Source: Blastococcus capsensis (GTDB taxonomy: Bacteria > Actinomycetota > Actinomycetes > Mycobacteriales > Geodermatophilaceae). Taken from it: a DNA stretch of 64,000 nucleotides. Of this stretch, positions 1-8,844 are shown piece by piece. The number at the start of each line of letters is the position of its first letter. Position 1 is the stretch's first letter. The notes below the pieces were generated by a model. That model was not told where the DNA came from. It saw only the letters and a list, made by a program, of their open reading frames with translations, and made no database searches. The position numbers were made by a program, and so were the translations under genes. Where the stretch lies: positions 248,001 through 312,000 of the forward strand of contig NZ_JASNNW010000002.1 of the NCBI RefSeq assembly GCF_030165005.1, in the 5' to 3' direction.

Positions 1-388
1 TGGAGGCGAGGCCGAGCTCTGCGGCGACCTTGTCCAGGGTCTCCTGACGCAGCCCGAAGTCCTCTCCGGTGTTCCACTGCTCTTTCACCACCGGCAGGAC
101 CGCGGCGAGGAAGCGTCGCAGGACGTCGACCGCCTGCGGGTCCGCGGGGTCGATGTCGATGCCGCCCTTGCCCCCGCCGAGCGGGAGGTAGTTGTCCGCC
201 GGGTCGTAGACCAGCGACTCCTTGCGGGTCATGCCCTGGGCCAGGCCGCGGACCTCGTCGAGGGTGCAGCCCTCCCGCAGCCGCAGGCCGCCGCTGGCCA
301 GGCCCCGGACCAGGGTGTCCAGGACGACGTAGCCCTTCCGGCCGGTGACCGGGTCGGTCCAGGTGGTCTCGAGGAAGGACGGGTTCAC
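1..388 (-). CDS. Glu/Leu/Phe/Val dehydrogenase, N-terminal part (cut by window edge)
   Basis: Only the first ~129 codons are present; the gene runs off the left edge. The protein has the dimerisation-domain signature of amino-acid dehydrogenases: a glycine/lysine-rich GGGKGGI motif near residue 75, whose lysine belongs to the substrate-binding/catalytic region in this family. These enzymes oxidatively deaminate glutamate, leucine, phenylalanine or valine with NAD(P)+. The GTG start at 386-388 overlaps the TGA stop of the upstream decarboxylase gene (GTGA), so the two are probably translationally coupled and this is the last visible gene of the operon. Placed after a 2-oxo-acid decarboxylase, it may supply the 2-oxo acid by deaminating the imported amino acid. 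Substrate cannot be told from this fragment. Confidence 0.85.
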   Translation of the reverse strand, partial: MNPSFLETTWTDPVTGRKGYVVLDTLVRGLASGGLRLREGCTLDEVRGLAQGMTRKESLVYDPADNYLPLGGGKGGIDIDPADPQAVDVLRRFLAAVLPVVKEQWNTGEDFGLRQETLDKVAAELGLAS

Positions 389-2016
389 GGCTGGGCTCCT
401 TGCTGGAGAGAGGTGGCGGGGTCGGAGTGGCGCAGGTGGATCACGGTCGCCCGGTCGGCGGCGAACGCCTTCCCGACCGCGGACGCGAGGTCGGCCGGGT
501 CGTCGAGGGTGACGCCGTGGCAGCCGACGGCCCGGCCGAGGGCCGCGAAGTCGGGTGAGGAGAAGGTCACCGCGTGCACCGGGTCGTCGCGGTCGATCAT
601 CTCGTTGCGGATCTCGCCGTAGCCGGAGTTGTCGACGACGACGATCGGCAGCGGCATCCGGAGGTCGGCGGCGGTGGCCAGCTCGGCGATGGTGAACATC
701 GCCCCGCCGTCCCCGATCAGTGCCAGGACCGGCGCTCCGGGGTTGCCGACCTTGGCGCCGACGGCGGCCGGCAGCCCGTACCCGAGGGTGCCGAAGCCCG
801 TCGGGTAGAGGAACGAGCCTGGGCGGTGGGTGGGCAGGTTGGTCAGCGCGCCGAAGTAGCAGACCATCGCGCTGTCCCCGGCGACGACGGCGTCGCGGGG
901 CAGGGCCTCGGTGAGGGCCGCGACGACGGGCAGCCACTCGGCGCCCTCCTTCTCGGCGTCGGCGCGCTTGCGGTCCCGCCACTGCGCCGCCCGCCGGGCC
1001 GACGACTCCACCGCCGGAGCGCCGTGGGGCACACCCGGGAGTTGGTCCAGCAGCGCCTCCAGGGTGGCTGCGGCGTCACCGACCAGGGCGACCTCGGCCA
1101 CCGCGTTGGTGAGCACGCCGACCGGGTCGACGTCGATGCGGACCAGGCGGCCGTCGAGCGGCAGGGGGCCGTACCAGAGGTCCGACGGTGCCAGCTCGGT
1201 GCCGATGGCGAGGACGACGTCGGCGTCGGCCACGGCGTCCCGGACGGCGGGCAGGTGCACGCCGGCGCCGAGGGCCAGGGGGTGGTCCTCGGCGAGCACG
1301 CCCTTGCCGTTGGCCGTGGTGACGACGGGGGCGCCGAGCCGCTCGGCGACGCGGCGCACCTGCACTGCGGCGCCTCGCGCGCCGCCGCCGACCACGAGGA
1401 CCGGCCGGCCGGCGTGCGCCAGCCGGGCTGCGGCCGTCGCCACCTCGTCGGCCGGAGCGGCCGCGGTGGGGACCGACGCCCGCGACGACACGCGGACCTC
1501 GTCGGTCTCCCCGAGGACGTCGAGCGGCACCTCGAGGTGGACCGGCCGGGGCCGGCCGCTGGTCATGATGGCGAACGCCTGCGCGACCGCGACCGGGATC
1601 TCCGCGACGCTCGCGGCACGGATGCTGGCCGCGGCGATCGCGGCGAGGGCGGCGCCCTGGTTCCGAGCCTCGTGGAGCAGCCCGTTGCCCAACCCCGGGT
1701 GGCGCAACGGCAGCCCGGGGGACACCACGAGCACCGGCACGGAGTCGGACCAGGCCTGGCCCACCGACGCCGCGGCGTTCAGCAGGGCCGGGCCGCTGGT
1801 GACCACCGCGACGCCGGGCCGGCCGGTCGTGCGGGCGTAGCCGTCGGCGGCGTACCCGGCACCCTGCTCGTGGCGCGGGCTGATGTGCCGCACCCCCTGC
1901 CGGGCGAGGTGCCGGTAGATCTCCAGGTTGTGCGTGCCGGGGATGCCGAACACCGTGTCGACGCCGTGCGCCGCGAGGGCGGTGACCAGGGCCTGCCCGC
2001 CGGTCATCCGGGTCAC
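385..2016 (-). CDS. ThDP-dependent decarboxylase, 5-guanidino-2-oxopentanoate decarboxylase-like
   Basis: 543-residue thiamine-diphosphate enzyme of the acetolactate synthase/oxo-acid decarboxylase superfamily. The N-terminal Pyr domain starts at once (TVFGIPGTHNLEIY, then RHEQGAGYAADGYAR with the cofactor-activating Glu). A central domain follows, and the C-terminal PP domain carries GDGGAMFT...DN, the Mg-ThDP motif, near residues 435-465. The overall pattern resembles AruI-type enzymes that decarboxylate 2-ketoarginine to 4-guanidinobutanal; that is family resemblance, not proof. I chose GTG at 2014-2016 because it overlaps the TGA of the upstream SDR gene as GTGA; an ATG three codons in is the alternative. 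With the DDAH-like enzyme upstream and a deaminating dehydrogenase downstream it fits guanidino/ureido amino-acid catabolism. Confidence 0.85.
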   Translation of the reverse strand: MTRMTGGQALVTALAAHGVDTVFGIPGTHNLEIYRHLARQGVRHISPRHEQGAGYAADGYARTTGRPGVAVVTSGPALLNAAASVGQAWSDSVPVLVVSPGLPLRHPGLGNGLLHEARNQGAALAAIAAASIRAASVAEIPVAVAQAFAIMTSGRPRPVHLEVPLDVLGETDEVRVSSRASVPTAAAPADEVATAAARLAHAGRPVLVVGGGARGAAVQVRRVAERLGAPVVTTANGKGVLAEDHPLALGAGVHLPAVRDAVADADVVLAIGTELAPSDLWYGPLPLDGRLVRIDVDPVGVLTNAVAEVALVGDAAATLEALLDQLPGVPHGAPAVESSARRAAQWRDRKRADAEKEGAEWLPVVAALTEALPRDAVVAGDSAMVCYFGALTNLPTHRPGSFLYPTGFGTLGYGLPAAVGAKVGNPGAPVLALIGDGGAMFTIAELATAADLRMPLPIVVVDNSGYGEIRNEMIDRDDPVHAVTFSSPDFAALGRAVGCHGVTLDDPADLASAVGKAFAADRATVIHLRHSDPATSLQQGAQP

Positions 2017-2825
2017 GACCGGCCTGCCTCGGCAGCGGTGTAGACGACCTTGCCCAGCCACTGGCCGCCGTCGACCGACAGGACGTCGCCGGTGACGTAG
2101 CCGGCGCGGCGGTCATCGAGCAGGAACGCCGCGGACTCGGCGACCTCCTCCGGGGTCGTGAACCGGTTCGCGGGCACGCTGCCGAGCACCCGGGCGCGGG
2201 CCTCGTCGGTGGGCCACAGTGCCGCACCGGCGCCCTCGGTCTCGGTGGGGCCGGGAGAGATGCAGTTCACCCGCACGCCGCGGCTGCCCCACTCCGCGGC
2301 CAGGGTGCGCGTCATCGCGAGGACGCCGCCCTTGGCCGCGGCGCTGTGCACGGTGCCGGGGTGGCCGTGCCAGGCGTAGCTGGCGATGACGTTGAGGATC
2401 GACCCACGACCGGCGGCCAGCATGTGCGGGGCGGTGGCACGGGTGCAGTGGAAGGTGCCGTTGAGCACGATGTCGATGACGGCCCGCCAGCCGTTGGGCG
2501 ACAGCTCCTCTGCTCTGCTGATGAAGTTGCCGGCGGCGTTGTTGACCAGCGCGTCCAGCCGGCCCAGGCCGGCCACCACGCCGTCGACCGCGGCGGTCAC
2601 GGCCGCCGGATCCCGGACGTCGCAGGGAACGACCAGGGTGCGCACGCCGAACTCCTCGGCCATCCGGGCGGTCTCCTCCAGCGGCTCCGGCCGCCGACCG
2701 AGGACCGCCACGTCACCGCCGCCGGCGGCGTAGCGGAGGGCGATGGCCCGGCCGATGCCGGAGCCGCCGCCGGTCACCAGCGCCACCTGGCCGCTGAACT
2801 CGGCGAGGGGAGACCTGTCGATCAT
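2013..2825 (-). CDS. SDR-family oxidoreductase, 2,4-dienoyl-CoA reductase-like
   Basis: 270-residue short-chain dehydrogenase/reductase. The Rossmann cofactor motif TGGGSGIG lies near residue 19, the NNAAG motif near residue 95, and an active-site serine (VIASYAWHG) precedes a lysine in SAAAKGG. The usual YxxxK tyrosine is replaced here (HSAAAKGG), as in bacterial and peroxisomal 2,4-dienoyl-CoA reductases, so an enoyl/dienoyl-CoA reductase role is more likely than a simple alcohol dehydrogenase. The ATG overlaps the TGA of the acyl-CoA synthetase gene (ATGA) and the stop overlaps the next gene. In this operon it would act on the CoA thioester made by the neighbouring ligase and acyl-CoA dehydrogenase. 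Confidence 0.85.
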   Translation of the reverse strand: MIDRSPLAEFSGQVALVTGGGSGIGRAIALRYAAGGGDVAVLGRRPEPLEETARMAEEFGVRTLVVPCDVRDPAAVTAAVDGVVAGLGRLDALVNNAAGNFISRAEELSPNGWRAVIDIVLNGTFHCTRATAPHMLAAGRGSILNVIASYAWHGHPGTVHSAAAKGGVLAMTRTLAAEWGSRGVRVNCISPGPTETEGAGAALWPTDEARARVLGSVPANRFTTPEEVAESAAFLLDDRRAGYVTGDVLSVDGGQWLGKVVYTAAEAGRS

Positions 2826-4939
2826 CGGGATGCTCCTGTCGGCCCGGAGGCGTCGTCGTCCTGGTCCTGGTCGGTACCGCCGTCGTGGTGCGAGGACGCG
2901 ATCACCAGGGCGTCGACCGCCACCGCCCCGTCGGGCCCCACCCGCAGCGGGTTCACCTCGCACTCGGCGACCTCGGGCCGCTCGGCGAGCAACCGCGAGA
3001 TCGCGGCCACCACCGCGGCGGCGTCGTCCACGTCGACCGCCGGGCGGCCGCGCCAGCCGGTCAGGAGGCGGGAGGCGCGCAGCGACTCCAGCATCCGGCG
3101 CGCCTGCTCCTGGCTCACCGGCGCGAGCGCGAGTTGTACGTCCCCGAACACCTCGGCCTGCACCCCTCCGGTGCCGACCAGCACCAGCGGCCCGAAGCAC
3201 GGGTCGCGACGGGCGCCCACGATGAGCTCGACGGTGTCGCCCCGGGCGTCCATCTCCTCGAGGACGTACTCCCCGTCACCGAGCCGGCCAGCCATGTTCG
3301 TGAAGGCCGCGACGGCGGCGTCCGCATCCGGCACGTCGACCACGACGCCGCCCACCTCGGTCTTGTGCGCCAGCCAGCCGGCCTTGAGCACGTACGGCGC
3401 GGTCAGCCGGCCGGCTGCCTTCCGTACCTCCGCGGCGCTCCGGACGCCTTCTGCCACGGGGTAGCGCACGCCGTGACCCGCGATGAGACGGCGGCCGGCC
3501 AGGTAGGGCAGTGAGCGTCCCGTTCCGCCCGGAGCTGCGGTCACGTGGGCCGGCTCGTCCCCGTCCTGCTCGACCAGGTCGGCGGCGTGGCCCAGCGAGC
3601 GGGCGACGGCATCGATGGTGTGCAGCGTCGGGACGGCGTTTGCTCGCATCAGCTGCACCGCGTCGGAGTCGTGGCTCATCGAGTGCACGACCACCGGACG
3701 GTCGTGCACCCGGACGGCATCGGCCAGCGTCTTGACGACCTCCAGCTCGCGCTCCACCAGCTCGGGGGTGTCGTCGCCGTAGCAGCCCAGGTATCCGGAG
3801 AGGACGACGGTGTCGATCTCCCCGCTCACCAGCAGTGTCTCCACGACCCGGGCGTAGGTGGTGAGGTCCTGCTCGCCTGCGCCGGCGAGGTCGATCGGGT
3901 TGGCGACCCCTGCGGCGGCCGGCAGCAGCACGGCCAGCTGCTGGGAGGTCGCCTGCGCCAGCCGCGGGACCTGCAGGCCTTCACGGGCGAGTGCGTCGGC
4001 AGCGATCGCACCCTGGCCGCCGCTGTCGCTCACGACGGCTACCCGGCGCCCGGACGGCAGCGGGCTGCCGAGCAGGAGGTGGGCCAGGTCGATGGCCTGG
4101 ACGGGTGTCTCGACGAGGACCGCGCCGGCGGCCCGGCACGCTGCCGCGACGACGTCGATGGCCGCGGTGAGCGCTCCGGTGTGCGACCGGGCCGCCGCCC
4201 GGCTGGCCTCGCTGGCGCCCACGGTGAGCACCACGACCGGCTTGCCGGCCGCGCGGAGTCGCGCCATCGCACCGAGCAGCTCGCGGCCGCCGTCGAAGCT
4301 CTCCAGGTAGAGCACGACCGCCTTGGTCGTCTCGTGGTCGACCAGGTCGTCCAGGACGTCGGCCGCGGTGACGTCGACCTGGTTGCCGATGGACACGAAC
4401 CGGGAGATCCCCAGCCCGGCGTGTGCGGCCAGGCCGGCCAGCTCCAGACCCAGCTGCCCGGACTGGGAGACGACCGCCATGCTCCCGGGGTGGAAGGCGC
4501 CCCAGGCCAGCTCGAGCTGGTGCGCGCAGTCGTAGATGCCCAGGCAGTTGGGGCCGATGATGCGCGCACCGGCGGCCCGGATCTCGGCGGAGAGCCGTCG
4601 CTCGAGCCCGGGCTCGCCGTGCGCTGCGTCGATGCCGGCGGTGATGCCGAGGAAGCCCTTGGCACCCAGGTCGAGCGCCTCCCGGACGACGGCCGGCACG
4701 CTGGCGGCGGGCGCGCACAGCACCACGAGCTCGGGCGGCTCGGGCAGGTCGCGCAGCGACGGCAGCGACCCGACCCCGTCGATGACGGCGGACTTGGCGT
4801 TGACCAGGTAGACCGACCGGCGGTGGGAGCCGCGGAGGGCGCCGCGCGCCAGCCAGTAGCCCCACTTGGCAGGGTTCGGCGAGGCGCCGACGACCGCTAC
4901 CGACCGCGGATCGGTGAACGTGCTGAGGTCCGAGCTCAT
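2822..4939 (-). CDS. Acetate/acyl-CoA ligase (ADP-forming), fused alpha-beta type
   Basis: 705-residue acyl-CoA synthetase of the NDP-forming (succinyl-CoA synthetase-like) superfamily. In order: CoA-binding Rossmann domain (VAVVGASPNPAKWG near residue 15), a succinyl-CoA-ligase-like domain with IGPNCLGIY and VSQSGQLG, a second flavodoxin-like ligase domain with SDSGGQGAIAAD, and a C-terminal ATP-grasp domain (VLKAGWLAHKTEVGGV...CEVNPLRV). SHTGAL near residue 275 is where this family carries its phosphohistidine. Such enzymes interconvert an acyl-CoA + ADP + Pi and the acid + ATP + CoA. The start ATG overlaps the TGA of the acyl-CoA dehydrogenase gene (ATGA). Likely activates the carboxylic acid produced in this operon; the real acid is unknown. 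Confidence 0.88.
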   Translation of the reverse strand: MSSDLSTFTDPRSVAVVGASPNPAKWGYWLARGALRGSHRRSVYLVNAKSAVIDGVGSLPSLRDLPEPPELVVLCAPAASVPAVVREALDLGAKGFLGITAGIDAAHGEPGLERRLSAEIRAAGARIIGPNCLGIYDCAHQLELAWGAFHPGSMAVVSQSGQLGLELAGLAAHAGLGISRFVSIGNQVDVTAADVLDDLVDHETTKAVVLYLESFDGGRELLGAMARLRAAGKPVVVLTVGASEASRAAARSHTGALTAAIDVVAAACRAAGAVLVETPVQAIDLAHLLLGSPLPSGRRVAVVSDSGGQGAIAADALAREGLQVPRLAQATSQQLAVLLPAAAGVANPIDLAGAGEQDLTTYARVVETLLVSGEIDTVVLSGYLGCYGDDTPELVERELEVVKTLADAVRVHDRPVVVHSMSHDSDAVQLMRANAVPTLHTIDAVARSLGHAADLVEQDGDEPAHVTAAPGGTGRSLPYLAGRRLIAGHGVRYPVAEGVRSAAEVRKAAGRLTAPYVLKAGWLAHKTEVGGVVVDVPDADAAVAAFTNMAGRLGDGEYVLEEMDARGDTVELIVGARRDPCFGPLVLVGTGGVQAEVFGDVQLALAPVSQEQARRMLESLRASRLLTGWRGRPAVDVDDAAAVVAAISRLLAERPEVAECEVNPLRVGPDGAVAVDALVIASSHHDGGTDQDQDDDASGPTGASR

Positions 4940-6117
4940 CCCCGTGCGGCCTGCTTCCTCGTCAGGGAGCGGGAGATGATCAGCCGCTGGATGTCCGAGG
5001 TGCCTTCCTCGAGCTCCTCCAGCTTGGCGTCGCGCAGCCACTTCTCCGGGAAGTACTCGCGCGAGTAGCCCCAGCCGCCGTGGGTCTGCAGTGCGGCGTT
5101 GGTGACCCAGGTGGTGTTCTCGCTCGCGGTGAGCTTGGCGACGGCCGACTCGGCCGCGCACGGGAGGCCGGCGTCGAACAGCCGGGCGGCGCGCATCGTC
5201 ACGAGGTGGGAGACGTCCGTGCGGGCTGCCATGTCGGCGAGCCGGAAGGCGACCGCCTGGTGCTCGATGATCGGCTTGCCGAACTGGGTGCGCTCGGAGG
5301 CGTACTTCACCGTCGCGTCGAGCGCGGCGCGGGACAGCCCGGTGGCGCCTGCGCCGATGAGGATCCGGGAGCCGTCGAAGGTGCGCATCAGTCCGTAGAA
5401 ACCCATGCCCTCGTCGCCGAGCCGGTTCCCCACGGGGATCCGCACGTCCTCGAGGAAGACCTCGGCGTTGACGATCGCACGCTGGCCGAGCTTCTTCATC
5501 GGCTCGCCGATGGTGACGCCCGGCATGTCGCGCTCGACGAGGAAGGCGGTGACCCCGCGCGAGCGCTTGGCGGGGTCGACGGTCGCGAAGACGACGATCC
5601 ACTGCGCGTAGGGCGCGTTCGAGATCCAGGTCTTCTGCCCGTTGAGGACGTAGGCGTCGCCGTCGCGGACGGCGCGGGTCTGCAGGCTGGCGGAGTCCGA
5701 CCCGACCCCGGGCTCGGTCACCGCCACCGCGGTGACCGGTGGCGCGTTCCCGGTGAGCGGGGTGATCCAGCGCTTCTTCTGCTCCTCGTTGCCCAGGGCC
5801 AGCACCGGCTCGGCGAAGAACGCGCTCGAGGTGAGGAAGTTGCCGATGCCGATGTCGCCGTAGCACAGCTCCTGCTGCACCAGGCACTGGGTGATCAGGT
5901 CGGTGACGCCGCCGCCGCCGTACTCGGCCGGCAGCATGTACGAGGCGAGCCCCACCTCGGCGGCCTTGGCCCACAGGTCCAGGGGGGACTCGGTGTCGGC
6001 CTCGTCGACCGCGCGGGCACGGGGACGGATCTCCCGTTCGGCGAAGTCCCTGGCCAGCGCGATGAAACCACGCTGCTCGTCGGTGAGCTCGATGCCGTCT
6101 CGGATGGTTCGCGACAT
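4936..6117 (-). CDS. Acyl-CoA dehydrogenase
   Basis: 393-residue FAD-dependent acyl-CoA dehydrogenase of normal family length. Visible: N-terminal helical domain, the FAD/substrate motif VAVTEPGVGSD near residue 135, WISNA, and the C-terminal domain with RTQFGKPI, QTHGGWGY and LEEGTSDIQRL, whose Glu is at the position of the catalytic base in medium-chain enzymes. It introduces an alpha-beta double bond into an acyl-CoA and passes electrons to ETF. It is separated by 93 bases from the DDAH-like gene upstream, the largest gap in the operon, so an internal promoter is possible there. Downstream the acyl-CoA synthetase overlaps it by four bases. Acts as the oxidation step for the CoA ester formed by its neighbour. 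Confidence 0.92.
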   Translation of the reverse strand: MSRTIRDGIELTDEQRGFIALARDFAEREIRPRARAVDEADTESPLDLWAKAAEVGLASYMLPAEYGGGGVTDLITQCLVQQELCYGDIGIGNFLTSSAFFAEPVLALGNEEQKKRWITPLTGNAPPVTAVAVTEPGVGSDSASLQTRAVRDGDAYVLNGQKTWISNAPYAQWIVVFATVDPAKRSRGVTAFLVERDMPGVTIGEPMKKLGQRAIVNAEVFLEDVRIPVGNRLGDEGMGFYGLMRTFDGSRILIGAGATGLSRAALDATVKYASERTQFGKPIIEHQAVAFRLADMAARTDVSHLVTMRAARLFDAGLPCAAESAVAKLTASENTTWVTNAALQTHGGWGYSREYFPEKWLRDAKLEELEEGTSDIQRLIISRSLTRKQAARG

Positions 6118-6210
6118 GGGGTTCTCCTTGCAGGGTCGGGCAGGCGGCCGTCGGCGGGGACGGTCGCTGGGGAGGGGAGTCTGGGGGGCTGGGAGTCGTG
6201 TGGAGGACGG

Positions 6211-6993
6211 TCAGGTGGCGGGCGCCGGCCGGCGGATCAGGACGCTGAGGCAGGTGACGCAGCCCTCGAGCTTCTCGAACTCGCCGATGTCGACCACGCG
6301 GGGCGTGAAGCCCAGGTCGGCGAGCCGGTCCGCGGTCCGCGGTGCTGCACTGCTGATGAGCACCTGGTCGCCGCCCAGGGGGACGACGTGGCAGCCCGGT
6401 TCCTCGGACACGGGCCGGGCGCTCGGGAAGGCTCCGGGTTCGAGGAGATCGGGCAGCGTCAGGAAAGTGCCGTCGGGCAGGGCGGTCACCGCCGACTTGA
6501 GGTGCAGGACCGCCTGGAGCCGGACCGGGACCACGGTGCGGCCGAGCGGGGTGAGGTGGCCGCGCAGCTGCCGGATCCCGTCGGCGTTGGTGCGCCCACC
6601 ACGGCCCACGTAGACGGTGTCGTCGACCTGCAGGACGTCGCCGCCGTCCAGCGTCCCGTCGCCGGTGATCCGCACGACGTCCAGACCGAGGTCGCGGACG
6701 ACCTGCTCGGTGCCGGGCACCTCGGCACGGCGGGATGCCGCGCCGCTGCGGGTGAGCACCGCCGTGCCGTCCACCACCACGACCGTGTCCTCGACGAAGG
6801 TGGCGTCCGGGCAGCCGGGCGCCGGATCGACCTCTCGGACGTCCCAGCCGGCAGCCGCCAGGGCGGCTCGGTAGCCGGCGTGCTGCTCGGCGGCGAGCGC
6901 CGCGTCGACGGGCACGCGTTCCACGTGGGTGACGATGCCGGCGGCCATGTCCTCGGTGGGACGTCGGACCAACGCGATGCCTGGTGACTGCAC
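6211..6993 (-). CDS. Dimethylarginine dimethylaminohydrolase-like amidinotransferase-fold enzyme
   Basis: 260-residue guanidino-modifying enzyme. Expected catalytic features are in place: acidic pair FVED near 67-70, LDGGD near 115-119, the catalytic His in LHLKS (His164), and the nucleophilic Cys in the C-terminal GCVTCLS stretch (Cys248 most likely). This is the DDAH pattern (N-methylated arginine to citrulline plus methylamine) more than arginine deiminase, which is about 400 residues long. The GTG start lies one base after the stop of the ABC ATPase gene, so the enzyme is made together with an amino-acid importer. That pairing suggests the imported solute is methylarginine or a similar guanidino compound. 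Related hydrolases with other guanidine substrates cannot be excluded. Confidence 0.85.
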   Translation of the reverse strand: MQSPGIALVRRPTEDMAAGIVTHVERVPVDAALAAEQHAGYRAALAAAGWDVREVDPAPGCPDATFVEDTVVVVDGTAVLTRSGAASRRAEVPGTEQVVRDLGLDVVRITGDGTLDGGDVLQVDDTVYVGRGGRTNADGIRQLRGHLTPLGRTVVPVRLQAVLHLKSAVTALPDGTFLTLPDLLEPGAFPSARPVSEEPGCHVVPLGGDQVLISSAAPRTADRLADLGFTPRVVDIGEFEKLEGCVTCLSVLIRRPAPAT

Positions 6994-6994
6994 G

Positions 6995-7738
6995 TCACAA
7001 CCTCCCTGCGACGAGGACCCGGCTGAGGAACTGGCGGGTGCGGTCCTCCTGCGGGTCCTCGAAGATCTGCGCCGGAGTGCCGCGCTCGAGGATCCGGCCC
7101 TGGTGCAGGAAACAGACCTGTGAGGCGACCTCCCGGGCGAAGCCCATCTCGTGCGTCGCCAGCAGCATCGTCAGCCCGTCCTGGGCCAGCTCACGCACGA
7201 TCGCCAGGACGTCACCGACCAGCTCGGGGTCGAGTGCGGCGGTTATCTCGTCGAGGAGCAGCACCTGCGGGCTGGACGCCAGCGCCCGGACGATGGCGAC
7301 GCGCTGCTGCTGGCCGCCGGAGAGTGCGTCGGGGTAGGCCTCCGCCTTGTCCTTCATGCCCACCCGGTCCAGCAGTGCGAGGGCCAGCTCGTCAGCCTCG
7401 GCACGGGGCTTCCCGCCCACCTTGACCGGGGCGAGGGTGATGTTGCGCAGCACGCTCATGTGCGGGAACAGGTTGTAGGACTGGAAGACCATGCCGACGT
7501 TGCGACGCAGCCGGTTGACGTCGACCCCCTGGCCGCTGACCACGTCGCCGTCGACGCTGATCTCGCCGGAGTGGATGGGCTCGAGGGCGTTGATGCAGCG
7601 GAGCAGGGTGGACTTGCCGGAGCCGGACGCGCCGATCAGGCAGACCACCTCGTGCTTGGCCACATCCAGGCTCACCCCGCGCAGGACGTCGTGCTGGCCG
7701 TAGCGCTTGTGCACGTCGTTGATCTCGAGAAAGGTCAT
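6995..7738 (-). CDS. Polar amino-acid ABC transporter, ATP-binding protein
   Basis: 247-residue ABC ATPase of the GlnQ/HisP type. Walker A GASGSGKST is near residue 38, Q-loop VFQSYNLFPHMSV near 86, signature LSGGQQQR near 143, Walker B LLLDEITAALDP near 165 and the switch histidine in LLATHEMGFA. In Walker B the usual LLFDEPTSALDP reads DEITAALDP, which is common in actinobacterial homologues. The ATG overlaps the TGA of the permease gene (ATGA). It energises import of a polar or basic amino acid with the permease and lipoprotein encoded just upstream. The following gene is the DDAH-like enzyme, pointing to a guanidino amino acid as cargo. Confidence 0.93.
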   Translation of the reverse strand: MTFLEINDVHKRYGQHDVLRGVSLDVAKHEVVCLIGASGSGKSTLLRCINALEPIHSGEISVDGDVVSGQGVDVNRLRRNVGMVFQSYNLFPHMSVLRNITLAPVKVGGKPRAEADELALALLDRVGMKDKAEAYPDALSGGQQQRVAIVRALASSPQVLLLDEITAALDPELVGDVLAIVRELAQDGLTMLLATHEMGFAREVASQVCFLHQGRILERGTPAQIFEDPQEDRTRQFLSRVLVAGRL

Positions 7739-8844
7739 GCGGCTCGTCCCGTCCGACGCTGCTGCTTGGCGAGGAGCCGGTCGACGTAGCGCGCCTGCGG
7801 GATCGTGATGAGCACGAACAGGACGGCGACCACGATCACCGGCGTGAGGTTGAAGACGTTGGAGGCGGCGAGCCGGGACCGCGCGAACGCGTCCACCACG
7901 CCCATGACGCCGATCAGCGCGGTGTCCTTCTGCAGGCCGATGAAGTCGTTGAGCAGCGGAGGGACGATGCGCCGGACCGCCTGCGGGACGATGACCGTGC
8001 GCAGCGTCATGCCGTAGGACAGGCCGAGCGACCGCGATGCTGCCCACTGGCTGGGGTGGATCGACTCGATGCCGGCGCGGTAGACCTCGGCGACGTAGGC
8101 GGAGTACGTCAGCGTCAGCGCGATGATCGCCAGCCAGATCGGCGAGAGGTCCTCGACCAACGGCACCTCGGCCAGCTTCAGGCCGAAGCCCACCAGGTAG
8201 AGCACGATGATGCTCGGGATGGCGCGGAAGGTGTCCACGTAGCCGATCGCCATCCAGCGCAGGGGGCGCCCGGCCCGTCCGGGCAGCAGCCGCATCACGG
8301 CGACGAGCAGCCCGACGACGAGCACCAGCACCTGCGCACCGACGGCGACCTTGACGTTGACCCAGAATGCCCCCAGCACGTCGAGAAAGCTGCTCTGCAG
8401 GAACTGCCAGCGCAGGAACGTCGTGGTGATGGCGCCGTCGTTGGCCGTGGTCAACGAGATGAGCATGGCCAGGATGAGGACCGCGACCGCGTAGCCCATC
8501 GCGGTGTGCGCGTGCTCCCGCCCCGCGGCCGCCTCGTGGCGCGCGGCGGCGAGCCGGCCCTCGGCCAGCAGCCGCGCCCGGCTGCGGGCGTTGCCGAAGG
8601 CGCGGACGGCCGGGACCAGCGGGAGCAGCGCCCCGGCGCCGACGGCGACCAGCGCGGCGCCCACCGCCGCCGGGGGGCCGTCCAGCATGCGATCCACCGA
8701 CCACAGCGCCAGCACCGCCGCCAGTGCGCAGAGCGCCGCGATCAGGAGAGCGACGATCGCCGTCGGCAGTACCCGCTGCGGAGGTGTCGGCGTGCCCGGC
8801 GCCTCCGCAGCGATCCGTGGATCGCTGGTCAAGGCCGGGCTCAC
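7735..8844 (-). CDS. Polar amino-acid ABC transporter, permease
   Basis: 369-residue integral membrane protein of the HisM/GlnP family. Two extra N-terminal hydrophobic segments (about residues 22-45 and 54-75) and a charged linker rich in Ala/Arg precede the normal permease core of about 250 residues. The core ends with the EAA-loop region (SIHPSQWAASRSLGLSYG) that docks the ATPase. The long N-terminus is a known variant of this family in actinobacteria. Start is GTG at 8842-8844, overlapping the TGA of the solute-binding protein gene (GTGA); longer in-frame readings upstream would lie inside that gene. A single permease gene implies a homodimeric channel. Confidence 0.9.
   Translation of the reverse strand: MSPALTSDPRIAAEAPGTPTPPQRVLPTAIVALLIAALCALAAVLALWSVDRMLDGPPAAVGAALVAVGAGALLPLVPAVRAFGNARSRARLLAEGRLAAARHEAAAGREHAHTAMGYAVAVLILAMLISLTTANDGAITTTFLRWQFLQSSFLDVLGAFWVNVKVAVGAQVLVLVVGLLVAVMRLLPGRAGRPLRWMAIGYVDTFRAIPSIIVLYLVGFGLKLAEVPLVEDLSPIWLAIIALTLTYSAYVAEVYRAGIESIHPSQWAASRSLGLSYGMTLRTVIVPQAVRRIVPPLLNDFIGLQKDTALIGVMGVVDAFARSRLAASNVFNLTPVIVVAVLFVLITIPQARYVDRLLAKQQRRTGRAA

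Noticed and set aside
2826-3200. Longer N-terminus for the SDR gene
   Set aside because: It would lie inside the acyl-CoA synthetase gene; ATG 2825 overlaps that gene's stop as ATGA like the other junctions of the operon.
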